From contig JBDHXF010000017.1 in NCBI GenBank assembly GCA_039810585.1, positions 1 through 64,000 of the forward strand: 64,000 nt of DNA, written 5' to 3'. The translations under genes were made by a program, and so were the position numbers. Source of the DNA: JBBATK01 sp039810585 (lineage in GTDB: Bacteria; Bacteroidota; Ignavibacteria; Kapaibacteriales; NICIL-2). Below are positions 25,733-34,217 of this stretch, one piece after another. Under the pieces are notes generated by a model. That model ran no database searches. It saw only the letters and a program-made list of their open reading frames with translations, and was not told the DNA's origin. Each line of letters opens with the position of its first letter. The first letter of the stretch is position 1.

Positions 25733-26884
25733 ATGCCTTTTTTTGTGCACACTGAGTGGTGTGTTGCCTCGCTTCGCTGTCGTGTTTGGCGACATCACAC
25801 CATTCGTCGTTGCAAGTCCGGGACGTTGCTGCGTCTCTTGTCTCTCCTGTTTGTTTTGTGTTGTGTTTCTTGTGAGCAATCCACCATGCCTGTAGTGAAT
25901 CACGCCCCAGCTATGAAAGGAATTTCCTACACCTCGTTCGGTCAGTTTGACTTCAGCACCGGATCTCAGCACGCCGCACTCGATGATGCGGTTTATCAGC
26001 TTGGAGCAGATTTCGTCGCATTGAATGTGTTTCAGTATCAGGAGTCGGAAAGCTCCACGGAAATCATCCCTACGTTTCAAACGTCGTCAGATGACGATAT
26101 CCGAACCGCCGTTGGCGACGCCCGTCGTTTGGGAATGAAGGTGTTCTTAAAAGTCAATGTCGATGTTCTTCACGGTCGTTGGCGTGGCTACATCGTACCG
26201 GACGCAGCAGGTGCATGGTTTAGTGCGTACACCGCCATGATGCTGCACTACGCTTCGCTGGCAGAATCACTTCAGATTGAAATGCTCTGTGTTGGCTGCG
26301 AACTTGTGGGTGCCACGCAAGCTCGTTTCCAAGATCGGTGGCGGAACTTGGTTGCAACACTGCGTGGTCACTACAGCGGATCACTCGTCTATGCCGCCAA
26401 CTGGAACGGCATTGCCGATCTCAATAATGACGTTGCGGAGTATAACCAAATTCAGTTCTGGGATATGCTCGACTACGTCGGGGTAGACCTGTATCCGGCT
26501 CTCGCGGTCACTGCAAGCGAGATTCCCACGCAGGAACAAGCTCTTCAACGAATCTCAAATTTGGCTGCCTCAGTTGCCTCTTGCTGTTCCCGTTTCAATC
26601 GTCGTCTTATTGTTTGCGAAAGCGGTTTGGCTTCAGTTCGCGGTGCACTTTTTGCGCCATGGAACACCGATCTCATCAGCGATGCTAACGCGATTCACGA
26701 CGAAGCCAGCCAAAATCTGTTCTACACAACCATTATCGCCGCATTTGGCTCGCAGGACTGGTGCGAAGGCGTCTTCTGGTGGAATTGGGAATCGGTCGAA
26801 ACCAGCGTCTCCGCACAGAACTTCACCCCCAGATTTAAGCGAGCGGCGTCAACGGTAAAAACGTGGTATGGTTTGCCCTCTTGA
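25733..26884 (+). CDS. GH113-like glycoside hydrolase lipoprotein
   Basis: Encodes 383 residues as listed. A hydrophobic segment ends in CCVSC with probable lipidated Cys 47. About 30 charged residues precede it from ATG 25733, so translation may really begin at a later TTG or GTG near codon 32. The body is a TIM barrel like family GH113 mannanases: VFLKVNVDVLHGRWRG, candidate acid Glu 190 in CVGCELVG, AANWNG, FWDMLDYVGVDLYP, and candidate nucleophile Glu 296 in VCESGLAS, ending with FWWNWES. The role would be hydrolysis of a beta-linked glycan at the cell surface or in the periplasm. The substrate is inferred from the family only. Confidence 0.75.
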   Translation: MPFFVHTEWCVASLRCRVWRHHTIRRCKSGTLLRLLSLLFVLCCVSCEQSTMPVVNHAPAMKGISYTSFGQFDFSTGSQHAALDDAVYQLGADFVALNVFQYQESESSTEIIPTFQTSSDDDIRTAVGDARRLGMKVFLKVNVDVLHGRWRGYIVPDAAGAWFSAYTAMMLHYASLAESLQIEMLCVGCELVGATQARFQDRWRNLVATLRGHYSGSLVYAANWNGIADLNNDVAEYNQIQFWDMLDYVGVDLYPALAVTASEIPTQEQALQRISNLAASVASCCSRFNRRLIVCESGLASVRGALFAPWNTDLISDANAIHDEASQNLFYTTIIAAFGSQDWCEGVFWWNWESVETSVSAQNFTPRFKRAASTVKTWYGLPS

Positions 26885-27059
26885 AAAGAAAAAGCTTGGG
26901 CCATTTCCACGATGGTGTCTCGCGCTAAAGCGGTGGGTCGGCATCACATGACCATCCTAAAAACTCGTTAAAGTGTAGCACACACAGTCCCTCCGTTGTA
27001 AATTGCACCGCACCGTTAGACGGCAGCAGCTATACTCATCATTCGATTCGACAGGTATT

Positions 27060-27338
27060 ATGGCCAAATCTTCCAAAAGCACGGCACAGTCAAAAAAAGT
27101 TCGTTGGGAGTTTCCCTTCGAGAGAAACAACTTTATCCTCTTTGGCGTCGGTTTGCTGACGATTGTGATCGGCTATATGTTGATGGCAACCGGAATTACT
27201 GATGACCCGGCTAAGTATCAGACGACGTGGGACAATCCGTTGGCTACCTCTGTAGCGCCGGCTGTGCTCGTTCTGGGCTACTGTGTGATCATCCCACTTG
27301 CTATTATGCGCAGCTTCAAGAAGAAGCAAGAAGATTGA
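27060..27338 (+). CDS. DUF3098 small membrane protein
   Basis: Encodes 92 residues starting MAKSSKSTAQ. A basic N-terminus is followed by WEFPFERNNFILFGVGLLTIVIGYMLMATG (first membrane helix), a polar loop TTWDNPLATSVAP, and a second helix ending RSFKKKQED. This matches the DUF3098 family seen in Bacteroidota and Chlorobiota. Function unknown. It lies 24 nt upstream of the YkvA-like gene, apparently in one transcript ended by the terminator at 27882. Confidence 0.75.
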   Translation: MAKSSKSTAQSKKVRWEFPFERNNFILFGVGLLTIVIGYMLMATGITDDPAKYQTTWDNPLATSVAPAVLVLGYCVIIPLAIMRSFKKKQED

Positions 27339-27362
27339 TTTCGCTTTCCGGTCTGGTCTGAC

Positions 27363-27770
27363 ATGCTTTACTCTACAAAAAAACAAGTCCTTGCCGCAAC
27401 AGAACCGGATGGAGAAAGTGAAGAAGTGGTTCATCGTGACCTGGACACGAAGCTTCGTTCCGTCGACAATTCTCATCCCGCTAAGAATGTTCTCCGATTA
27501 CTCGCCAACGTTCGCGAGTTGTACGCGATGTTGCGCGACCATCAGTATCATCTGGCAACTCGCTCCAAAGCCATTATCATCGCTGCTCTTGTGTACTTTA
27601 TCATGCCCGTGGATATGATCCCCGACTATATTCCTCTGGTGGGATATGTGGACGACGGCATGGTTCTGGCAGCAGTGATGCGCGTGTTAGTTGATGAAAT
27701 TGATGCCTATCGCATGTTTCGAAAGCACGTCGCTTCGACGGAAGGAAGACATCAACTGTGCACGTTTTGA
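27363..27770 (+). CDS. YkvA-like DUF1232 membrane protein
   Basis: Encodes 135 residues. The DUF1232 core is clear: an amphipathic helix region followed by AALVYFIMPVDMIPDYIPLVGYVDDGMVL, the hallmark PxDxIPD..P..G..DD motif. Members are small membrane-associated proteins of unknown function. No catalytic motif is apparent. It is the second gene of a two-gene unit with DUF3098. Confidence 0.85.
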   Translation: MLYSTKKQVLAATEPDGESEEVVHRDLDTKLRSVDNSHPAKNVLRLLANVRELYAMLRDHQYHLATRSKAIIIAALVYFIMPVDMIPDYIPLVGYVDDGMVLAAVMRVLVDEIDAYRMFRKHVASTEGRHQLCTF

Positions 27771-28136
27771 GAAGAGACACCCTCAGTCATCTCAGAGTCC
27801 ACACATCGGAGTTCTTGTAGACGGTTCTGTTCATACGTGCCGTTCCTGGTAAGTTTATTCGTAGCGTCAATTGCAAACAGTAAAGCCGCACCGAATGTAA
27901 TCGTGTGCGGCTTTCGTTTTGATATTCGCTGTCGTGCTATCTCATGTTCAGCTTCGCTGGCTTTCGAAGGTAGAGCGCAGCTCGATCGTATTATGTGGGT
28001 ACTGACAAACTCTTTGTCTCGACCGTAGCACTGATTCCTTTAGACCCGGTTGCACCACGACACAGGATATCCTATGCCTGTTGGTTCACGACACAGTGCA
28101 TGCGAAATATTTGGTAGAAAATCAAAGACAGAGATC
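27771..28136. other. Gene-free stretch between YkvA and rsmI
   Basis: 366 bp between convergent genes. It holds the plus-strand terminator at 27882-27920 and, nearer rsmI, two copies of cacgacacag (about 28056 and 28087) flanking a small aggatatcct palindrome. No convincing reading frame was found; the open frame across 27837-28028 runs through the terminator. Confidence 0.6.
27882..27920 (+). terminator. Rho-independent terminator
   Basis: The 10-bp stem aaagccgcac/gtgcggcttt (27882-27891 and 27905-27914), with a further cga/tcg pairing inside the loop, is followed by cgtttt. It lies 112 nt after the YkvA-like stop and should end the DUF3098-YkvA transcript. Confidence 0.85.
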
Positions 28137-29774
28137 TTACCACTTACGGCGTTTTGGCGGATAGTCATTGTACTGACCAAATCCGGCAGCATCCGAGCGA
28201 CGGTTACCGTCGTTACCGGAGTTTCCGCGGTTATAGTTACCACGATTTCCGCGTCCGCGATTAAAGTTGCCGCGATTTCCAAATTGATCTCGTTGCAGGG
28301 TCTGATCAAAGCGCGAGTAGTTCGCTCCCTCGCGATTACCGAAGTTTTCGCGGCGATCGTAGGATTCGTCGTAATACGTGTTGGTCTGATTGGAGTTCGA
28401 CGTATTCGGTCCGGCAAACTGATCGTTAGGAACCTGATCGCGTTGATTGTCGCGATAGTTGTTGTTGTTATTGTTGTTATAGCGATAGTTGCCGCCTCGG
28501 TTCTGCCGGTAGTTTCCACGGCGTTGACCGTCACGTCCTCCACCATGGTTGTTCCGGCCGCCATTCTGACGGTATCCGTTGCCACCATTGTTATTGGAAC
28601 CACCGTTATTTGCATTAGCTGGCGTGTAGCTTTCGTTATTCTCCGTACGAGTAGCACCGGAGTCACGGCGATCACCCTGGTTGTAGCGTCGGTTATTATC
28701 CCAGCGACGCTTGTTGTTGTAGTTATTGTTCCAGCGACGTCCGCCATTGTTCCAGTTGCGGTCTCGCTGACCGTGCTCGCGATCATCCGATCCTTCAGTT
28801 GAACGCCCTTGATTTTGATCTGCCAGAACCGGCTCGTAGTCGTCTACACTCACTTCAACATGCGCATCATCTTCTGATTCCGGAAGTGGCAAAGCGTCGA
28901 CATCATCCATCGGATCGAAATCTGCGCTTTGAACGACTCTGGTCTTCCGCGCGCCGCGCCCGCGTTGGGGTTCTTCAGATGCTTCAGCCAGATTCTCTTC
29001 GTCCATCATCTCCTCTTGCATCGCGCTCGGTGCTTGAGCCGACGTCTGCGCACTCTCGGCCACATACTCGAAGGGTTCCGATGAACCTTCTATAACGATA
29101 ACGTACTCTCCGCGGAACTTGTGCTCCTCAAAGAATTCCTCGAGTTCAGTCAATGAACCGTAATGATGTGCTTCATTGGTCATCGTCAGATTGCAGCCTA
29201 CATAGGCCTGGCGTTCCGGCATAGCGGCAGCTAGGGCACTGAGTATCGTTTTGAGGCGATACGGCGTATCCATCAAAACGATGGTTCGAGGCTCTCGTGC
29301 AAGCATTTGGATTTCTGCGTCACGTGCTTCGTTCTTACGATTGAGAAATCCCGCATAGACGAACTGCTTGGAGTTGAGAGTGCTGCGAACCAGCGCTGTC
29401 AACACACTGGAGGCTCCGGGAAGAACCTTAACGTCAATCTTGTACTTGACAGCAGTCTTCACCAAAATGTCGCCCGGATCTGCCAGTAACGGGGTACCTG
29501 CGTCACTAATCAGAGCAAGCTTCTTTCCTTGCGTCAATAACTTCATGCACTCAACGCTCGACTCGGTGTCGTTATGCTCATTGAGCTCCATGATCTCTTT
29601 TTCAATTTCATAGTGCTTGAGGAGACGAAGAGCTTCTTTGCTCTCTTCACAAACAATCACATCGCACTCTTGCAAAGCATTTAACGCACGGAGCGTAATG
29701 TCATCATAGTTGCCGATAGGAGTGGCAACTACGTATAATGTGCCGGCATTTTTCGCGGCAGCGGACTTTTTCAT
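28137..29774 (-). CDS. rsmI: 16S rRNA 2'-O-ribose methyltransferase RsmI with long Asn/Arg/Gly-rich tail
   Basis: Encodes 545 residues, more than twice the usual RsmI length. Residues 11-230 are a standard tetrapyrrole-methylase-type RsmI domain (GTLYVVATPIGNYDDITLRAL, SDAGTPLLADPG, VLPGASSVLTALV), which methylates C1402 of 16S rRNA with SAM. Residues 236-325 form an acidic linker with one RGRGARK patch. Residues 326-545 are low-complexity, dominated by Asn, Arg, Gly, Tyr, Asp and Gln, with RGG/RGN units, NFGN and NYNRGN repeats and a run of seven Asn at 433-439. The frame is uninterrupted with no stop between domain and tail, so this is a true fusion. The tail resembles RGG-type RNA-binding or phase-separating regions, an inference from composition. 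Confidence 0.92.
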   Translation of the reverse strand: MKKSAAAKNAGTLYVVATPIGNYDDITLRALNALQECDVIVCEESKEALRLLKHYEIEKEIMELNEHNDTESSVECMKLLTQGKKLALISDAGTPLLADPGDILVKTAVKYKIDVKVLPGASSVLTALVRSTLNSKQFVYAGFLNRKNEARDAEIQMLAREPRTIVLMDTPYRLKTILSALAAAMPERQAYVGCNLTMTNEAHHYGSLTELEEFFEEHKFRGEYVIVIEGSSEPFEYVAESAQTSAQAPSAMQEEMMDEENLAEASEEPQRGRGARKTRVVQSADFDPMDDVDALPLPESEDDAHVEVSVDDYEPVLADQNQGRSTEGSDDREHGQRDRNWNNGGRRWNNNYNNKRRWDNNRRYNQGDRRDSGATRTENNESYTPANANNGGSNNNGGNGYRQNGGRNNHGGGRDGQRRGNYRQNRGGNYRYNNNNNNNYRDNQRDQVPNDQFAGPNTSNSNQTNTYYDESYDRRENFGNREGANYSRFDQTLQRDQFGNRGNFNRGRGNRGNYNRGNSGNDGNRRSDAAGFGQYNDYPPKRRKW

Positions 29775-30636
29775 AGAAAAATGTTGTAAATAACTGGTAT
29801 GGATATATCAAAAATCACCAAGGCCTCATGCCTCGCTACTGAACGACGCAACAAATCAAAATCACCGTGCCGCTTTATGTGCTCGGTACCGTTCGCTCGG
29901 TTGGTTGTTCAACTCACCCCTGTTTGGTACCTCAACTTCACACAGGTGTTCTCGCGAACTTCACACAGGTCTACTCGTACACATTACTCAGATCCACTTG
30001 GGCGCTAAACGCTGATCTCATTGTGCACTTCACTCACACAAACACGGACATCTGGCACTACAGAATCAGAATGACCATTGAGACTAAGGGAGGATGTGGC
30101 CTAAACAATCTTGGCAGGTAAGCTCGCAGGCTATTGGCTCACTCCTCAGTAAAACTTCCCGCTCTAGGAAATCTGCATTTCTATGCAATATATTATGCTT
30201 TTATAAAATCTGGGTGACGAATGTCAAAAAAAATCTCAGTTCTGCTTTTTCAGCTAAAAAATAAGTGTTTTCGATCGTAATTGCCATTGGTCTGAGAGAC
30301 ACACGGGTGTCCGGGATGAATGGTGTGTCATCTCTCTCCGGAGTTCAACCACTTTCGGTTACCTGTAAAAGTGCGCTGTCCCGGCCGTATTGCCTCACGA
30401 TAACACGCTCATGGCTACATACCTACGCCTATTGATTTTGGACGTCCGTTCGAACACGCGTCCCTTGCCGATCAACACCTTCATTTCAAAGGCTCAACGT
30501 ATATCCAATCCGAACAAAAGAGAGTCCGGTCGATACAGCGCACAATTCAGACCTCAGGGACATTTTGATACACGCCCGCTTCGCGGTCGTATCTCCACGC
30601 CTTGGTATGCAAACAGGCACCAACACTATTCGCCTA
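29775..30636. other. Long gene-free region with repeats and an A/T-rich core
   Basis: 862 bp between the rsmI start and the stop of the redoxin gene. The short open frames here have no family resemblance and lack good starts. The region holds a degenerate 23-bp periodic repeat (29911-30048) and an A/T-rich stretch (about 30165-30265). I looked for tmRNA, RNase P, SRP, 6S and tRNA signatures on both strands and did not recognise one. A structured RNA, a regulatory region or decayed sequence are all possible. Confidence 0.5.
29911..30048. repeat. Degenerate 23-bp direct repeats
   Basis: aacttcacacaggt occurs exactly at 29934-29947 and 29957-29970, a 23-bp period. In the same register, 29911 starts aactcacccctgt, and the units at 29980 and 30026 each match about 9 of 14 positions, so up to six units may be present with decay outward. 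The spacing is close to two helical turns, as in arrays of protein-binding sites. Confidence 0.5.
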
Positions 30637-31260
30637 TTATTTCTTCGCCCACTTGATGGTACATCCCACTGCTTTCACCATAGTTGGGTTTGGCTCAGCT
30701 CCGGACTCCAGGGCCGCTATTGCATCTTCTACGTAATGATGCTTGGCAGCAATTGCGTCTTCTGCGTTATCGTCGATAGCTCCTATGTAACGCACAACGA
30801 AAGCCCCATTTTGCTTTTGCACAAGAAACACATGCGGTGTTCTCGTTGCTCCGTAGGCTGTGGCGATATCTTGCGTGGGATCAATCAGGTAGGCAAAGGG
30901 AAATCCCTTCTTCTGCGAACGAGTAATCATATTGGCATAGGAGTCGTCCGGAACGGCATTCGTGTCGTTCGGATTAATCGCGATTACCGGATATCCCTTC
31001 AGTGCGAACTTCTTATGAAGGTCAATAATGCGATCCTCGTAGGCAACCGCATACGGACAGTGATTACAAGTGAATACTACAATGAAACCTTTAGCGTCAG
31101 GATAACTTTCAAACGAGACCATCGATCCGTCAACACTCTTCAACGAGAAGTCGCGCGCATGGTCTCCCACCTTATATCCACCTCCTGCCACCGCAGCTTG
31201 TAGAGAACAGAGACTAAAAAACACAACCAAGACAACAGTCCACAAACTCTGGTTCTTCAT
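30637..31260 (-). CDS. Exported thioredoxin-fold (AhpC/TSA-redoxin) protein
   Basis: Encodes 207 residues. A signal peptide (1-25, ending LQAAVAG) precedes a redoxin domain: GDHARDFSLKSVDG, a CNHC motif at 65-68 in VVFTCNHCPYAVAYEDR, AINPNDTNAVPDDS, and FAYLIDPTQDIATAYGATRTPHVFLV with the cis-Pro after TRT. This is the AhpC/TSA-type thioredoxin-family group common in Bacteroidota. It is probably a periplasmic disulfide reductase or peroxide-related enzyme; the partner is unknown. It lies 16 nt downstream of the TlpA-like gene, so the two are likely co-transcribed. Confidence 0.87.
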   Translation of the reverse strand: MKNQSLWTVVLVVFFSLCSLQAAVAGGGYKVGDHARDFSLKSVDGSMVSFESYPDAKGFIVVFTCNHCPYAVAYEDRIIDLHKKFALKGYPVIAINPNDTNAVPDDSYANMITRSQKKGFPFAYLIDPTQDIATAYGATRTPHVFLVQKQNGAFVVRYIGAIDDNAEDAIAAKHHYVEDAIAALESGAEPNPTMVKAVGCTIKWAKK

Positions 31261-31276
31261 GCTAATTCCTTGAAAT

Positions 31277-31786
31277 TTATAATTTTAAAAACTGAAATAC
31301 TGTCTGTTCCAATTCATCTGTGCTAAACTGTCGCTCATAAAACTCCTTCCGCTCTTTGGACGGCTGAATCATCAGTGTGGCTGGGAGTGCGCCCGACCAG
31401 TTCGGGCTAATACTGTCAATCCACGTATTCATGTCACTATCCGAAAACAGTACGACCTCGCTTGTCGATAGGTGCTTCGCAACAAAGGGTTTGAGCCGGG
31501 TCTGCAAATCCTTGCGAAAATCCAAGCTCACCAAAAGCAGCCGAACCGGAAGGTGCCTCGCCTTGATGATACTGTCCAATCGAACGTAACCGGGAAGCTC
31601 CTCGACACAAGGTTTACACCATGTAGCCCAAAAATTCAGGATATAGATACTATCTGAACTATTCTGCAGGATTTGCGTCTTGAGCTGCTCCGCATTCCAT
31701 ACGGCGGGATCGTCGGCCGCCCGAAGTTGGAGCAGACAACTTGTCATCAGTACAAAGCTCGCGATTAAAAAACGTTGTAGGTGCAT
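31277..31786 (-). CDS. TlpA/ResA-like periplasmic thioredoxin
   Basis: Encodes 169 residues from ATG 31786. An N-terminal signal (RFLIASFVLMTSC, then LRAA) could be cleaved near 24 or lipidated at Cys 17; the lipobox is weak. The active site is WATWCKPC (C57, C60), followed by EELPGYVRLDSI and the cis-Pro loop GALPATLMI. Proteins of this type reduce disulfides in the periplasm, often for cytochrome c maturation. cbb3 oxidase genes lie elsewhere in the window, but no ccm gene is adjacent. The open frame to 31846 adds no conserved residues. Confidence 0.85.
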   Translation of the reverse strand: MHLQRFLIASFVLMTSCLLQLRAADDPAVWNAEQLKTQILQNSSDSIYILNFWATWCKPCVEELPGYVRLDSIIKARHLPVRLLLVSLDFRKDLQTRLKPFVAKHLSTSEVVLFSDSDMNTWIDSISPNWSGALPATLMIQPSKERKEFYERQFSTDELEQTVFQFLKL

Positions 31787-32026
31787 GGATCGGAACCAAA
31801 TAACGACAAAACTGAAACTATGTCCCACTGCACGAAATCTGCTCACTGCTGTTTAACTTCGTGAGCTTGATAATTCTTGCTATCTTTATTATTTACAACT
31901 AGTTCGACATTTTGTCAAACAAGAGTAGCGGGGTCAAAGTACATCGCGTGCTCAGGATACACACGCAAGACGTATGGCTTCATACTGTATTTTGCATAGT
32001 GCTTTTCTGCAAATTCTGTGCATCTC

Positions 32027-33277
32027 ATGGCATCTCGCTTGGAAGAATCGGTCCATCACTACACCTACAACCTACCTGACGAACGTATTGCACGCTATCC
32101 CCTAGAAGAAAGAGATAGTGCGAAGATGCTCGTATGGAAGGCGGCATCAGAGACGATCGAGAACCGCCATGTTCGAGATTTGGATGCTATCCTTGACCGA
32201 GATTCGCTGATTATCCTGAACAATTCCAAGGTGATACCAGCGCGTTTGCATTTTCGAAAAGTCAGTGGCTCCCCTGTCGAGCTCTTCTTACTCGAGCCAC
32301 TCGCTACCACCCATCAGCAAGCGCTGGAGTCGCGGGAGAGGAGTCGGTGGTTTTGTCTTTTTGGTGCAAAACGACTACGTGAAGGCTCTCTCATCGAATG
32401 CAATTCGGAATTCGGTATTGTTCAAGCCCTCATCCTAGAACGGCGAGATCAAGGTGCGGTGGTTGAGCTCAGTTGGCCACCTGGACTGAGCTTAGCAGAG
32501 CTTCTGGAACGTATTGGAAACACACCACTTCCGCCATACCTCAACCGGCCGGATGAGCAGAACGATAAGGAACGCTATCAAACTGTTTTTGCGCGGAATG
32601 AAGGTTCTGTTGCGGCTCCCACCGCTGCCTTGCACTTAAGCTCCGGCGTACTCAACCGATTGGAGAACAAGGGAATTCGACGGTCAGAGTTGACCCTGCA
32701 CGTGGGTCTCGGGACGTTTCAACCTATGAAGAGCGACCACATCAGCGACCACAGCATGCACGAGGAGATTATCGAGATTTCCCGAACCTGCTTGGAAGAT
32801 ATCGCCGCCTTTTTAACTCACAAGGCTGAGACACCGGATGCAGGCCACCGTTTTGTTTGCGTCGGAACAACGTCCCTTCGCAGCATAGAATCTCTGTTTT
32901 GGCTGGCACTTTCGTTGTACAACTCGGGAGCGACTGTGTGGCCCGAGACAGCACGCGTTGAGCAGTGGTGCTGGCGAAATTCGGTCGACGATGTCATAAG
33001 TCCGCTGAACGCCATTCAGTACTTACTCAATTTGAGATCGTCGGACGGCAGTATACCTGACTCAATGCGCTTTCGCAGTTCACTGATGATAAGCCCAGGA
33101 TATGACTTTCGATATTGCGACACACTTATGACGAATTTTCATCAGCCGCAGAGCACCTTGCTCGTTTTGGTGAGTGCCTTTTGCGGGGATGAAGCTCGTC
33201 GTAAAATTTATGAACACGCTCTCAAAAACGACTATCGATTTCTGAGTTATGGAGATAGCTCCTTGCTCTTTCGCTAA
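32027..33277 (+). CDS. queA: tRNA preQ1(34) S-adenosylmethionine ribosyltransferase-isomerase QueA
   Basis: Encodes 416 residues from ATG 32027; a GTG at 32018 is also possible. QueA transfers the ribosyl part of SAM to preQ1 in tRNA to form epoxyqueuosine. Motifs: LNNSKVIPARLHF, YLNRPDEQNDKERYQTVFA, GSVAAPTAALHLSS, HVGLGTFQPM, and YCDTLMTNFHQPQSTLLVLV. It is about 65 residues longer than the E. coli enzyme, the excess lying mainly between the VCVGTTSLRSIES and YDFRY blocks. A small gtatg/catac hairpin (31972-31985) precedes it; no preQ1 riboswitch was recognised. The stop overlaps the convergent YbbR gene by 4 nt. Confidence 0.95.
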   Translation: MASRLEESVHHYTYNLPDERIARYPLEERDSAKMLVWKAASETIENRHVRDLDAILDRDSLIILNNSKVIPARLHFRKVSGSPVELFLLEPLATTHQQALESRERSRWFCLFGAKRLREGSLIECNSEFGIVQALILERRDQGAVVELSWPPGLSLAELLERIGNTPLPPYLNRPDEQNDKERYQTVFARNEGSVAAPTAALHLSSGVLNRLENKGIRRSELTLHVGLGTFQPMKSDHISDHSMHEEIIEISRTCLEDIAAFLTHKAETPDAGHRFVCVGTTSLRSIESLFWLALSLYNSGATVWPETARVEQWCWRNSVDDVISPLNAIQYLLNLRSSDGSIPDSMRFRSSLMISPGYDFRYCDTLMTNFHQPQSTLLVLVSAFCGDEARRKIYEHALKNDYRFLSYGDSSLLFR

Positions 33278-34203
33278 GGTCTGAGCGACTGCGATGCGTG
33301 AATCAACACGTCGGGGTTCATGTTGATGACCTTTAGATTGGGAGGGAGTTTGAGATGCGGCCTTATCAGTCCGGTTGTATCCTTGGCAACCTGTGCGTAC
33401 TCAACCGTCGCCTCTATGTCTTCCGGCCGAAGTTTTTCGATTTGGTCAACACCTCCGCGGAGGGTGAGCGACAGTCTTTGAGGTGATATACTATGAGTGC
33501 TCTTATAGGGTGCCCCAATAACAACGATGGGAATATCGTCCAGGGTAATCTCTGCGCTGCGTTGAATACTAAAGTCATACTGAATGGTTGAGGGATCCAC
33601 ACTGATAATAGACCCTAATGAGTCGCTCACGTGTATCGTGCCACTTTGCGACTCCAGGCAGGACGCAAAGGACATCGGCGCCGTTTTCCACGAGCTGAGT
33701 TGCTCCAGCAGTTTAATATTTCCATGGATCACCACACTGTCCGGTTGCAGGTTTACCAAACCAACTTGGACGTACCCCGGGGCGGGATGAACGGCGATAG
33801 TACTGAGCAACGGAACCTTCTTTTCGCCAACAACCCCCAATTGTACGCCAAAGCCTTTGGTAAGAACGTCAACGACGGCAGCGGGAACATTGGAACGGAA
33901 AGCCTGCTGTAACTCTTGGGCTCCAATGAAGAGAGTGGTAGCCTTTTGAGCGCTGAGGTCAACCACACAACGAGCGCCTCTATTCAAATACAGCAAGTTC
34001 ATGAGGTGCCAGCCACTGGCATGCACGATATAACGCACATACTGCGGAACCTCTGCTTCAATACTCCGATCGGCCGGGAGCTGGAAAGAGATGGGAACAT
34101 CGAGTTGAACATCGTAGCTTTCGCGCAGACTTACCAGGGTCCACAGTGCCGCCGAGAGCACAATGGAGAAGATTGCTGTACGGATGGAAAAGCTACTCGC
34201 CAT
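33274..34203 (-). CDS. YbbR-like domain protein
   Basis: Encodes 309 residues. One N-terminal membrane helix (FSIRTAIFSIVLSAALWTLVSL) is followed by extracytoplasmic YbbR-type beta-repeats (LDVPISFQLPAD, then VVIHGNIKLLEQLSS and ITLDDIPIVVIG). YbbR/CdaR proteins regulate diadenylate cyclase in Firmicutes. No cdaA gene is adjacent, so that role is not shown here. ATG 34203 was chosen because it starts the membrane anchor; the open frame to 34317 overlaps the DUF58 gene. It lies 14 nt after the DUF58 stop, probably one operon. Confidence 0.75.
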   Translation of the reverse strand: MASSFSIRTAIFSIVLSAALWTLVSLRESYDVQLDVPISFQLPADRSIEAEVPQYVRYIVHASGWHLMNLLYLNRGARCVVDLSAQKATTLFIGAQELQQAFRSNVPAAVVDVLTKGFGVQLGVVGEKKVPLLSTIAVHPAPGYVQVGLVNLQPDSVVIHGNIKLLEQLSSWKTAPMSFASCLESQSGTIHVSDSLGSIISVDPSTIQYDFSIQRSAEITLDDIPIVVIGAPYKSTHSISPQRLSLTLRGGVDQIEKLRPEDIEATVEYAQVAKDTTGLIRPHLKLPPNLKVINMNPDVLIHASQSLRP

Positions 34204-34217
34204 AGAGAATGCACAGT

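Noticed and set aside
28040..28802. Long open frames on both strands over the RsmI tail (about 250 codons each)
   Set aside because: They are alternate frames of the low-complexity Asn/Arg/Gly coding sequence; their Thr/Val/Ile monotony comes from reading AAC/GGT/CGC-type codons out of frame. The sense frame is continuous with a conserved enzyme.
30518..30545. Possible RNase P-like agagtccgg segment
   Set aside because: Only this short string resembles the RNase P core; the paired 3' consensus and the overall architecture are missing.
31972..32026. Possible preQ1 riboswitch before queA
   Set aside because: A 5-bp hairpin is present, but the class I preQ1 A-rich tail and pseudoknot pairing were not found.
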